This document shows positions 16,372 through 24,265 of a stretch of 64,000 nt of DNA, in pieces; the stretch's first letter is position 1, and each line of letters opens with the position of its first letter. The DNA comes from Cupriavidus pauculus. Its GTDB lineage: Bacteria > Pseudomonadota > Gammaproteobacteria > Burkholderiales > Burkholderiaceae. Where the stretch lies: assembly GCF_003854935.1 (NCBI RefSeq), contig NZ_CP033969.1:1178001-1242000 (forward strand), given 5' to 3'. The notes below the pieces were generated by a model. That model saw only the letters and a program-made list of their open reading frames with translations. It was not told the DNA's origin and did not search any database. The translations under genes and the position numbers were made by a program.

Positions 16372-16908
16372 CTACGCCTGCGCCGGTCCCCGCTCCATCT
16401 CGCGCCACGCCAGGTACAGCCGGGTATCGAACTCCAGCTGGTGATAGCGCGGCTCCATATGCTCGCAGAGCCGGTAGAACGCCTTGTTGTGATCCGATTC
16501 CTTGAGGTGCGCCAGCTCGTGCACCACGATCATCCGCAGGAAGTCGGCCGGCGCGTCCTTGAATAGCGACGCCACGCGGATCTCCTTCTTCGCCTTCAGC
16601 TTGCCGCCCTGCACGCGCGAGATTGCCGTATGCAGGCCCAGCGCATGCTGCGCCGTGTCCAGCCGGGCGTCGTAGCCCACCTTGTGCAGCGGCGGGGCGC
16701 TGCGCAGGTATTCCTGCTTGATCTCGGTGGTGTAGTCGTAGAGCGCGCGGTCGGTCTGGACCAGGTGCCGGTCGGGATAGCGGCGCGCCAGGTGGTCGCC
16801 CAGCGTGCCGGCCGCCATCGCGGCGCGCACCTGGTCGAGCACGTTGGGCGGATAGCCGCCCAGGAATCGCATCGGGTCCTTTGCGCCCGGCCGCCAGTCC
16901 TGGTTCAC
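16372..16908 (-). CDS. YgjP-like (DUF45/M48-type) zinc metallopeptidase
   Basis: A 178-residue protein with the zinc motif HELAH (IVVHELAHLKE) and a downstream HNKAFYRLCEHMEP segment that supplies the third ligand. This is the pattern of YgjP-like proteins, which are soluble predicted metallopeptidases of unknown substrate. The listed start is GTG 16908; a later in-frame ATG (MRFLGGYP) is possible because no ribosome-binding site is visible before the GTG. Only 7 bases separate it from the stop of the upstream His-tail gene, so the two form an operon. No signal peptide is present, so it is probably cytoplasmic. Confidence 0.82.
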   Translation of the reverse strand: MNQDWRPGAKDPMRFLGGYPPNVLDQVRAAMAAGTLGDHLARRYPDRHLVQTDRALYDYTTEIKQEYLRSAPPLHKVGYDARLDTAQHALGLHTAISRVQGGKLKAKKEIRVASLFKDAPADFLRMIVVHELAHLKESDHNKAFYRLCEHMEPRYHQLEFDTRLYLAWREMERGPAQA

Positions 16909-16915
16909 GGCCGGG

Positions 16916-17140
16916 TCAGTGGTGGTGATGGTGGTGGTGCATCCAGCTGTTGTCCAGCGAGTTCACGAAGGAATCGACGGCGTCCTTGTCGCCGGTGGCG
17001 TGGCGCATCATCTCGCCACACTTGCAGAAGCCCTGGTACGGCGTGATGTGCGAGCAGGCCGACGTCTTCTGCAGGTACAGCGTGACGGGTTTGGTGCACT
17101 TCTTGCACTTGAACTTCAGGGTCAGGGCGGGTTTGCTCAT
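16916..17140 (-). CDS. Small Cys-rich protein with a natural C-terminal His7 tail, 74 aa
   Basis: The protein starts at ATG 17140 (MSKPALTLKFKCKKC). It has two Cys pairs, CKKC near residue 12 and CKC near residue 43, plus a further Cys and a His (SACSH), suggesting a zinc ribbon or other metal site. It ends WMHHHHHHH. The seven His codons mix CAC and CAT and are followed directly by TGA, so this is genomic sequence and not a cloning tag. It may bind zinc or nickel, perhaps handing metal to the zinc peptidase encoded 7 bases downstream; that is inference. The longer upstream frame lacks support. Confidence 0.75.
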   Translation of the reverse strand: MSKPALTLKFKCKKCTKPVTLYLQKTSACSHITPYQGFCKCGEMMRHATGDKDAVDSFVNSLDNSWMHHHHHHH

Positions 17141-17290
17141 GGGATTCGGCTGAAAACGGCGCGCGAGGCGGAACCCGGCATTGTACCGGCGCCGCCCGGC
17201 CGGCGTGGGACGCCCCATCGGCCGCCGGCCCGTTTGCTACACTGCCGCCATTCCCCGAATCCCAACCGAATCCAAACCGAACAGGTCCTC

Positions 17291-18958
17291 ATGGCACAGT
17301 ACGTTTTCACCATGAACCGCGTGGGCAAGATCGTTCCGCCCAAGCGTCACATTCTCAAGGACATCTCGCTGTCGTTCTTCCCCGGCGCCAAGATCGGCGT
17401 GCTGGGCCTGAACGGCTCGGGCAAGTCCACGCTGCTGAAGATCATGGCCGGCCTCGACAAGGAGATCGAGGGCGAAGCCACGCCGATGCCGAACCTGAAC
17501 ATCGGCTACCTGCCGCAGGAGCCGCAGCTCGACCCCGAGCAGACCGTGCGCGAATCGGTCGAAGCGGCCCTGGGCGGCGTGTTCGAGGCGCGCAAGAAGC
17601 TCGACGAGATCTACGCGGCCTACGCCGAGCCGGACGCCGACTTTGACGCGCTGGCCGCCGACCAGGCCAAGTACGAGGCGATCCTGGCCGCCAGCGACGG
17701 CAACAATGCCGAGCTCCAGCTCGACATCGCCGCCGATGCGCTGCGCCTGCCGCCGTGGGACGCCAAGATCGGGCACCTGTCGGGCGGCGAGAAGCGCCGC
17801 GTGGCGCTGTGCCGCCTGCTGCTGTCGCGCCCCGACATGCTGCTGCTCGACGAACCCACCAACCACCTCGACGCCGAATCGGTGGACTGGCTCGAACAGT
17901 TCCTCACGCGCTTCCCCGGCACCGTGGTGGCCGTCACCCACGACCGCTACTTCCTGGACAACGCCGCCGAGTGGATCCTGGAACTGGACCGCGGCCACGG
18001 CATTCCGTGGAAGGGCAACTACAGCTCGTGGCTGGAGCAGAAGGAAAACCGCCTGAAGCAGGAAGAGGCCAGTGAATCGGCCCGCCAGAAGGCGCTGAAC
18101 AAGGAACTGGAATGGGTGCGCCAGAACCCGAAGGGCCGCCAGGCCAAGTCCAAGGCGCGTCTGGCCCGCTTTGACGAGCTGAACAGCCAGGAATACCAGA
18201 AGCGCAACGAAACCCAGGAAATCTTCATCCCAGTGGGCGAGCGCCTGGGCAACGAGGTGATCGAGTTCGACAACGTCAGCAAGGGGTTTGGCGACCGCAT
18301 GCTGATCGAGAACCTGAGCTTCAAGGTGCCGCCGGGCGCCATCGTCGGCATCATCGGCCCGAACGGCGCCGGCAAGTCCACCTTCTTCAAGATGCTGACC
18401 GGCAAGGAACAGCCGGATAGCGGCGAGATCAAGATCGGGCCGACGGTCAAGATGGCGTTCGTCGACCAGAGCCGCGACGCGCTGGATGGCAACAAGACCG
18501 TGTTCGAGGAAATCTCGGGCGGGTCGGACATCCTGACCGTGGGCAAGTACGAGACGCCGTCGCGCGCCTACATCGGCCGCTTCAACTTCAAGGGCGGCGA
18601 CCAGCAGAAGACCGTGGGCACGCTGTCAGGCGGCGAGCGCGGCCGGCTGCACATGGCCAAGACGCTGATCGCGGGCGGCAACGTGCTGCTGCTGGATGAA
18701 CCGTCGAACGACCTCGACGTGGAAACGCTGCGCGCGCTGGAAGACGCGCTGCTGGAGTTCGCCGGCTGCGTCATGGTGATTTCCCACGACCGCTGGTTCC
18801 TGGACCGCATCGCCACCCACATCCTGGCGTTCGAAGGCGACTCGCACGTGGAGTTCTTCCCCGGCAACTACCAGGAATACGAAGCCGACAAGAAGAAGCG
18901 TCTGGGCGAGGAAGCCGCCAAGCCGAAGCGCATCCGCTACAAGCCGATCTCGCGCTGA
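17291..18958 (+). CDS. ettA: Energy-dependent translational throttle protein EttA (ABC-F)
   Basis: A 555-residue ABC-F protein, the usual EttA length. Two nucleotide-binding domains are present: Walker A GLNGSGKST (39-47) with signature LSGGEKRRVALCRLLL, and GPNGAGKST with LSGGERGRLHMAKTL. Both Walker B segments carry the catalytic Glu (LLLDEPTNHLD, LLLDEPSNDLD). The linker is charged and the EttA arm is present. EttA binds the ribosomal E site and gates the first elongation step according to ATP/ADP. There are no membrane segments. ATG 17291 matches family length; the frame continues upstream without support. A hairpin at 18968-19004 ends the unit. Confidence 0.96.
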   Translation: MAQYVFTMNRVGKIVPPKRHILKDISLSFFPGAKIGVLGLNGSGKSTLLKIMAGLDKEIEGEATPMPNLNIGYLPQEPQLDPEQTVRESVEAALGGVFEARKKLDEIYAAYAEPDADFDALAADQAKYEAILAASDGNNAELQLDIAADALRLPPWDAKIGHLSGGEKRRVALCRLLLSRPDMLLLDEPTNHLDAESVDWLEQFLTRFPGTVVAVTHDRYFLDNAAEWILELDRGHGIPWKGNYSSWLEQKENRLKQEEASESARQKALNKELEWVRQNPKGRQAKSKARLARFDELNSQEYQKRNETQEIFIPVGERLGNEVIEFDNVSKGFGDRMLIENLSFKVPPGAIVGIIGPNGAGKSTFFKMLTGKEQPDSGEIKIGPTVKMAFVDQSRDALDGNKTVFEEISGGSDILTVGKYETPSRAYIGRFNFKGGDQQKTVGTLSGGERGRLHMAKTLIAGGNVLLLDEPSNDLDVETLRALEDALLEFAGCVMVISHDRWFLDRIATHILAFEGDSHVEFFPGNYQEYEADKKKRLGEEAAKPKRIRYKPISR

Positions 18959-18967
18959 TCGGCGAAA

Positions 18968-19004
18968 CCGGCGTCTCCCGCCCTGCGGGAGCGGGAGACA
19001 CCGG
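18968..19004. terminator. Hairpin between convergent ettA and phosphoesterase genes
   Basis: GTCTCCCGC (18973-18981) pairs with GCGGGAGAC (18991-18999), extended outward by CCGG/CCGG. It lacks a clear T-run; probably a shared terminator. Confidence 0.5.
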
Positions 19005-19024
19005 CACCGCCTTACCCCTCCGCC

Positions 19025-20167
19025 TTACCCCTTCACCAGCCGTACCAGCGTGATCTCGGACGGCGCCCCGAACCGCTTCGGCGGACCCCAGTAGCCCGTT
19101 CCGCGGCTCACGTAGATCCACATGTTGTCGTGCCGGTTCAGCCCATGCACATAGGGCTGCTGCATCGGCACGAACAGGTTCCAGGGCCAGAACTGGCCGC
19201 CATGGGTGTGTCCTGACAACTGCAGGTCGAAGCCGGCCGCCGCCGCCGCCGGGGCCGAGCGCGGCTGGTGGGCAAACAGCACGCGGGCCGCGGCGCCGGC
19301 CGGGGCGCCGTCCAGCGCCTTTGCCGGGTCGCTGCGATGGCTCTCGATGAAGCCGCCCGCCGTGAAATCGGTCACGCCGCCGAGCACCAGCGACGCCTCG
19401 CCGCGCGCCACCACCACGTGCTCGTTCATCAGCACCCGCAGTCCCAACCGCGTCAGTTCCTCGATCCACGACTCCGCGCCCGAGTAGTACTCATGGTTGC
19501 CGGTCACCACGTAGGCGCCATGCGGGGCCGACAGCCGCGCGAACGGCGCCGTGTGGGGCGCCAGCTCGCGCACCGACCCGTCCACCAGGTCGCCGGTCAC
19601 GGCGATGGCGTCGGGCTTGAGCCCGTTCACGGTGTCGACAATGCGGTCCAGGTAGGGCGCCTTGATCGTCGGCCCCACGTGGATGTCGCTGATCTGGGCA
19701 ATCGTGAAGCCGTGGAACGCATCGGGCAGCCCGGCGATCGGCACGTCCACCCGCTTGACCCGCGCCAGCCCGCGCGCGTTGAAGTAACCGATGACCGACA
19801 CGGCGACGGACAGCCCGACCACGGCCGTGGCGCTGTAGAACGCCAGCCCGGCCGGCTGCCAGCCCGCCAGCATCGCCACCAGCAGGAACAGGTCGCGTGC
19901 AAAGGTCAGGACCAGGAGAGATGAGAAAAATCCCATCGCCAGCATACCGGTCCAGCTCAGCTTGTCGGCCCAGCCGCCGGCCAGGCGCCGCGCCATCAGC
20001 GCGGCCGGGATCAACAGGGCCGACGCCACCAGCCACAGCACGGCCAGCGCGTGGACGGCCATCGGCAGTGGCAGCGCGGGCAGCAGCCGGGCGCCGATAT
20101 AGGCGTGCAGCAGGCCAACGATGGCGGTGGGAACGAGCAGGGAACGGCGGGAGCGCCTGGTACTCAT
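19025..20167 (-). CDS. Membrane-anchored metallophosphoesterase (YaeI/YkuE-like)
   Basis: A 380-residue protein. Four or five transmembrane helices fill the first 150 residues (LLVPTAIVGLLHAYIGARLL and following). A calcineurin-like phosphoesterase domain comes next, with its metal-binding blocks in order: AQISDIHVGP, VTGDLVDG, VTGNHEYYSG and SGHTHGGQFWP. Relatives such as YaeI act on phosphodiesters or lipid A intermediates near the membrane; the substrate here is not known. The start MSTRRSRR at 20167 was preferred over an upstream frame because it begins just before the first membrane helix. Neither start has a strong ribosome-binding site. Confidence 0.85.
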   Translation of the reverse strand: MSTRRSRRSLLVPTAIVGLLHAYIGARLLPALPLPMAVHALAVLWLVASALLIPAALMARRLAGGWADKLSWTGMLAMGFFSSLLVLTFARDLFLLVAMLAGWQPAGLAFYSATAVVGLSVAVSVIGYFNARGLARVKRVDVPIAGLPDAFHGFTIAQISDIHVGPTIKAPYLDRIVDTVNGLKPDAIAVTGDLVDGSVRELAPHTAPFARLSAPHGAYVVTGNHEYYSGAESWIEELTRLGLRVLMNEHVVVARGEASLVLGGVTDFTAGGFIESHRSDPAKALDGAPAGAAARVLFAHQPRSAPAAAAAGFDLQLSGHTHGGQFWPWNLFVPMQQPYVHGLNRHDNMWIYVSRGTGYWGPPKRFGAPSEITLVRLVKG

Positions 20168-20400
20168 GGCAGGGGGGGGCGGAGTCGGATTCGGGTGTAG
20201 GTGAGGCTGTGCCGGGCAGGCTTCAAGGGCCGGATGACGAATTCGCAACCTGCCCCCGGGACGATACCGGCGCTCCCCGCCCTCGGACAGCCCAAAAGTG
20301 ATCTGTCCGTTTTACGGAAAGCTCCTGAATGTTTTCGTCCCACATTGTTCCGGCAACCCCACTAATTTAGATTGAGCTGTCGCCGATTGCCGGAGCTTCC

Positions 20401-22806
20401 ATGTCTTTTGCCACGCCTCGCCCGCTTGGCCGGGTCCTGATTGCCGTCGCGCTGCTCGCGGCCGCCGCGCCGCCCACACTGGCCGCGCGGCCGGCCTCCC
20501 AGGCCGGGGCCGCCCAGAAGCTGGCCCCGCTCACGTGGCCGCGCCACTTCGAGGCCGCCGGCGAACAGGTGGAGCTGTACCAGCCCGAGATCGAGAAATG
20601 GGAAGGCAACCGGCTCTCCGGCCGCGCCGCCGTGGCAATCGGGCCCCGCGAAGGCACGCCGGTCTACGGCGTGGCGCGGTTCTCGGCCCTGGCCGACATC
20701 GACAAGCCGTCGTCGCTGGTCCAGCTGTCGAACATCCGCATCGACAGCGTGGACGTGCCCACCCGCCCCCAAGCCGCCGACAAGCTGCGCCAGGCGCTGA
20801 TCGACCGCGTGGCCGCGCCCGGCCTGACCGTGCCGCTGGAAGAACTGCAGGCCAGCTACGCCGTCTCGCAGCAACTGGCCCGGGCGGCGCGCGTGCCGGT
20901 CAAGAACGACGCGCCGCAGATCCTGTTCGCCACCACGCCCACCCTGCTGGCGCATGTCGATGGCGATCCGGCCTGGCGCGACGTACCCGGCACCCCGTTC
21001 GAGCGCGCCATCAACAGCCGCGCGCTGCTGCTGCGCGACGGTGGCGGCGAGCTGTGGCTGCAGGCGGCCGGCTACTGGTACCGCTCGGAATCGGCCGGCG
21101 GCACGTGGGAACCGGTGCAGAACCCGCCCGCCCCGGTGCTGGGCGCCGCCAGCCGCATCAAGGCCGCCAAGGACGGGGCCCGGCCCGATCCGATGCTGCC
21201 CGCCGACGGCAAGACGCCGCCGCGCCCGCCCGCCGTGCTAATGGCCACGCGCCCGGCCGAGCTGATCCTGACCTCGGGCGAGCCGCAGATGACGCCGGTG
21301 GCCGGCACCGGGCTGCTGACGATGTCGAACGCCGACCACGCGGTCTTCATCGACCCGTCGAGCAACCAGACCTACGTGCTGCTGTCGGGCCGCTGGTTCC
21401 GCGCGGCCATGCTCAACGGCCCGTGGGAATTCGTGCCGGGCGCCCAGTTGCCGGCCGAATTCGCGCGGATCTCGCCGCAGGACCCCAAGGCCAACGTGCT
21501 GGTGTCGGTGCCGGGCACGCCGCAGGCGCGCGAGGCCGAGATTGCCGCGACGATCCCGCAGACCGCGTCGGTCTCGCGCAGCAAGGCCGTGGCGGCCATC
21601 ACCTACGACGGCACCCCCAGGTTCGAGTCGATCCCGGGCACGTCGCTGCGCTACGCGGCCAACACCGGCACCCCGGTGATCGAGGTCGACCCGTCGCACT
21701 ACTACGCCGTGGTCAACGGCGTCTGGTTCACCGCCAGCGTGCCCGGCGGCCCGTGGCAGGTGGCCACCGAGGTCCCGTCGGCCATCTACACGATCCCGCC
21801 CAGCTCGCCGCTGTACTACGTGACCTACGTGCGGATCTACTCGGTCACGCCCACGACCGTGGTGGTGGGCTACACGCCCGGCTACCTGGGCGTGGTGGTC
21901 AATCCCGACGGCACCGTGGTCTACGGCACCGGCTACGTCTACCCGCCCTACGTCGGCACCTATTACTACGGCTATCCGGTGACGTACGGCTATGGGGCCG
22001 GCTTTGGCATCGGCGTGGCCGAAGGGTTTGCGTTCGGCTTCGCGGCCGGCGCCATCTGGGGCGCGGCAGTGCCGTACTGGGGCCCGTTCTGGTACGGCGG
22101 CGCCAGCTTCGTCAACATCAACCAGGCCAATTTCTATGGCCGATGGGGGCAGGGCACCGTGACCCATGCGGAAGGCTGGAACGCGTGGACGGGTACCCAG
22201 TGGCGCGGCACCGCTGGCGCCGGCTACAACGCCGCCACCGGCGCCCGCTTCCAGGGCAGCCAGGGCGCGGCCTTCAACCCGTACTCGGGCAACTACGCGG
22301 CGGGGCGCCAGGGGTCGTTCGCCAACCCGTCGACCGGCCGCGAGGGGGCGGCGCGCGGCGGCGTGGTGGGCAACGAATACACCGGCAACGTGGCGGCCGG
22401 CCGGCAGGCGGCGGGCTACAACGCGCAGACCGGCCGCGTGGCCGCCGGCGAGGCCGGCATCGCGGGCAACACGCAGACCGGCCAGTACGCCGCCGGCAGC
22501 CGTGGCTTCGTGGCCAATCCGAACAAGGACAACGCCGTGGTATGGAACAACGGCAATGTCTATGCTGGTCATGACGGCAACGTCTACCAGCACACCGACG
22601 ACGGCTGGCAGAAGCACACCGGCAACGGCTGGGAGCCGGTGCAGCCCAACCAGGACATGCAGGGCCGGCTGGACCAGCAGCGGCAGGCGCGCCAGCTTGG
22701 CCAGCAGCGCTTTGGCAACGCGGCGGCGCAGCAATGGCAGGGCCGCTTCGCGGGCGGCGGGCGGTTTGGCGGAGGTGGCGGCCGGTTCCACGGGTTCCGG
22801 CGCTAG
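20401..22806 (+). CDS. Large exported Gly/Tyr-rich repeat protein, 801 aa
   Basis: A signal peptide is clear (first 28 residues, ending LAA-RP). The N-terminal 450 residues contain three similar blocks around a tryptophan motif: YWYRSESAGGTWEPV, RWFRAAMLNGPWEFV and VWFTASVPGGPWQVA, each preceded by an Asn- or Gly-rich turn. A Gly/Tyr-rich hydrophobic middle (VGTYYYGYPVTYGYGAG, about 515-560) follows. After it come about ten short repeats of the form YNAQTGRVAAGEAG / YNAATGARFQG (about 590-720), then a Gln/Gly-rich tail. Related proteins are often labelled carbohydrate-binding or autotransporter-like, but I see no transporter domain. It is probably a cell-surface or periplasmic structural protein. 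The function is unknown. Confidence 0.8.
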   Translation: MSFATPRPLGRVLIAVALLAAAAPPTLAARPASQAGAAQKLAPLTWPRHFEAAGEQVELYQPEIEKWEGNRLSGRAAVAIGPREGTPVYGVARFSALADIDKPSSLVQLSNIRIDSVDVPTRPQAADKLRQALIDRVAAPGLTVPLEELQASYAVSQQLARAARVPVKNDAPQILFATTPTLLAHVDGDPAWRDVPGTPFERAINSRALLLRDGGGELWLQAAGYWYRSESAGGTWEPVQNPPAPVLGAASRIKAAKDGARPDPMLPADGKTPPRPPAVLMATRPAELILTSGEPQMTPVAGTGLLTMSNADHAVFIDPSSNQTYVLLSGRWFRAAMLNGPWEFVPGAQLPAEFARISPQDPKANVLVSVPGTPQAREAEIAATIPQTASVSRSKAVAAITYDGTPRFESIPGTSLRYAANTGTPVIEVDPSHYYAVVNGVWFTASVPGGPWQVATEVPSAIYTIPPSSPLYYVTYVRIYSVTPTTVVVGYTPGYLGVVVNPDGTVVYGTGYVYPPYVGTYYYGYPVTYGYGAGFGIGVAEGFAFGFAAGAIWGAAVPYWGPFWYGGASFVNINQANFYGRWGQGTVTHAEGWNAWTGTQWRGTAGAGYNAATGARFQGSQGAAFNPYSGNYAAGRQGSFANPSTGREGAARGGVVGNEYTGNVAAGRQAAGYNAQTGRVAAGEAGIAGNTQTGQYAAGSRGFVANPNKDNAVVWNNGNVYAGHDGNVYQHTDDGWQKHTGNGWEPVQPNQDMQGRLDQQRQARQLGQQRFGNAAAQQWQGRFAGGGRFGGGGGRFHGFRR

Positions 22807-22986
22807 GCGGCAGGCGCGGAAGGCGCGGAAGGGGAGGGGGCGAAGACGGCGCCCGGGGCCGCGGCGGAATCGACGATTTCCCTTAACGTCCCGAATAAAA
22901 GATTCATTGGCCGCAGACTTTGTGCGGACATAACCTGCCGACTACACGGGCGCGGTCCGCGTGCCTGGTCCACAGGGGAGCGGCGG

Positions 22987-24252
22987 ATGACTAGGGCAGT
23001 GCAGGCGGCGCGCGTGCGCCGGTTCGCGGGTCTGGTAACGACGATGGTCTTGCTGGCGGCGTGCGGCAAGTCCGAGCCGCCGCCCGCGGCGCAGCAGCCG
23101 GTGCCGGTGCAGGTCTTCCAGACCCGCGCGCAGGACCTGCCCGTGACGTTCGACTTCGTCGGCCAGACGCAGAGCGACCAGGCCGTCGACATCCGCGCCC
23201 GCGTGGCGGGCTTCCTGGTCAAGCGCAACTACACCGAAGGCTCGGTGGTCAAGGCCAACCAGCTGCTGTTCGAGATCGACCACAAGCCGTTCCAGGCCCA
23301 GCTCGACGCGGCCCGCGCGCAGTTGCAGCAGCAGAAGGCCCGGCTGGAGGTGGCGCGCGCCAACCTGTCGCGCGTGAAGCCGCTGGCCGAGCGCAACGCC
23401 CTGTCGCAGAAAGACCTGGACGACGCCACCGGCAACTTCCACGAGGCGTCGGCCGGCGTGGAGCAGGCCACCGCCGAGGTGGAGACCCAGCAGCTCAACC
23501 TGTCGTACACCTACGTGCGCTCGCCCGTGGACGGCGTGTCCAGCTTCGCGGTGCTGCCCGAAGGCGCCTACGTCAGCACCACCAACAGCCTGCTGACGAC
23601 GGTATCGACGCTGCAGCCGATGCGGATCAATTTCAGCGTGTCGGAGCCGCAGACGCTGCAGTTCCGCGCCCAGCGCCAGGACAAGTCGCTGGTCGTGCCC
23701 GATGACCAGCACTACACCGTGACCGTGGTCATGGCCGATGGCAGCGCGTACCCGCACAAGGGCCGCATCACGTTTGCCGACGCCACCTACAACGAGAAGA
23801 CCGGCACGTTCCTGGTGCGCGCGCTAATGCCCAACCCGGACGGCGTGCTGCGCCCCGGCCAGTTCGTGCGCGTGCTGGTGGAAGGCGCGCGGCGGCCCGG
23901 TGCCATCGTGGTGCCGCAGCGCGCGGTCATGCACGGGCCCAAGGGCGACGTCGTGTTCGTCGTCGACAAGGACAACAAGGCGTTGCCGCGCCCGGTGATG
24001 GTGGGCGAGCTGTCCGGGTCGATGTGGCGCATCGCCAAGGGCCTGCAGCCGGGCGAGGTGGTGGTGGTGGACGGCGCCGGCAAGCTGACCGAGGGCGCGC
24101 CGGTGCGCGTGACCGGCGAGGCGCCGCTGGCGGCCGTGGGCGAGGGCAGCCGGCCCGCGTCGGGCGCATCGGGTGCGTCGGGTGCGCCGGGCGTGCCCGG
24201 TGCGTCGGCGCCCGGTGCCGCCCCGGCCTCGGCGCCGGCCGCCAGGACCTGA
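22987..24252 (+). CDS. RND efflux membrane fusion protein (AcrA/MexA family)
   Basis: A 421-residue periplasmic adaptor. A lipoprotein signal ends at Cys26 (LLAACGKSE). The order lipoyl half (VDIRARVAGFLVKRNYTEGSVV), helical hairpin with the typical RVKPLAERNALSQKDLDDA, second lipoyl half (YTYVRSPVDGVS) and beta-barrel domain is standard. The C-terminal 40 residues are an Ala-Gly-Pro-rich tail of low complexity. It bridges the inner-membrane pump and the outer-membrane channel encoded just downstream; 13 bases separate it from the pump start. No TetR or two-component regulator is adjacent, so control is not visible here. Confidence 0.94.
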   Translation: MTRAVQAARVRRFAGLVTTMVLLAACGKSEPPPAAQQPVPVQVFQTRAQDLPVTFDFVGQTQSDQAVDIRARVAGFLVKRNYTEGSVVKANQLLFEIDHKPFQAQLDAARAQLQQQKARLEVARANLSRVKPLAERNALSQKDLDDATGNFHEASAGVEQATAEVETQQLNLSYTYVRSPVDGVSSFAVLPEGAYVSTTNSLLTTVSTLQPMRINFSVSEPQTLQFRAQRQDKSLVVPDDQHYTVTVVMADGSAYPHKGRITFADATYNEKTGTFLVRALMPNPDGVLRPGQFVRVLVEGARRPGAIVVPQRAVMHGPKGDVVFVVDKDNKALPRPVMVGELSGSMWRIAKGLQPGEVVVVDGAGKLTEGAPVRVTGEAPLAAVGEGSRPASGASGASGAPGVPGASAPGAAPASAPAART

Positions 24253-24265
24253 GCCGGAGGCCGCC

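Noticed and set aside
16919-17290. Upstream extension of ettA by 124 codons
   Set aside because: It overlaps the antisense His-tail gene, is not EttA-like and lacks a ribosome-binding site; ATG 17291 gives the usual 555 residues.
24173-24265. Longer N-terminus for the RND pump
   Set aside because: The extra residues are Arg/Pro-rich and lie inside the adaptor gene, while MLSAFCVNRPIF is the standard RND start.
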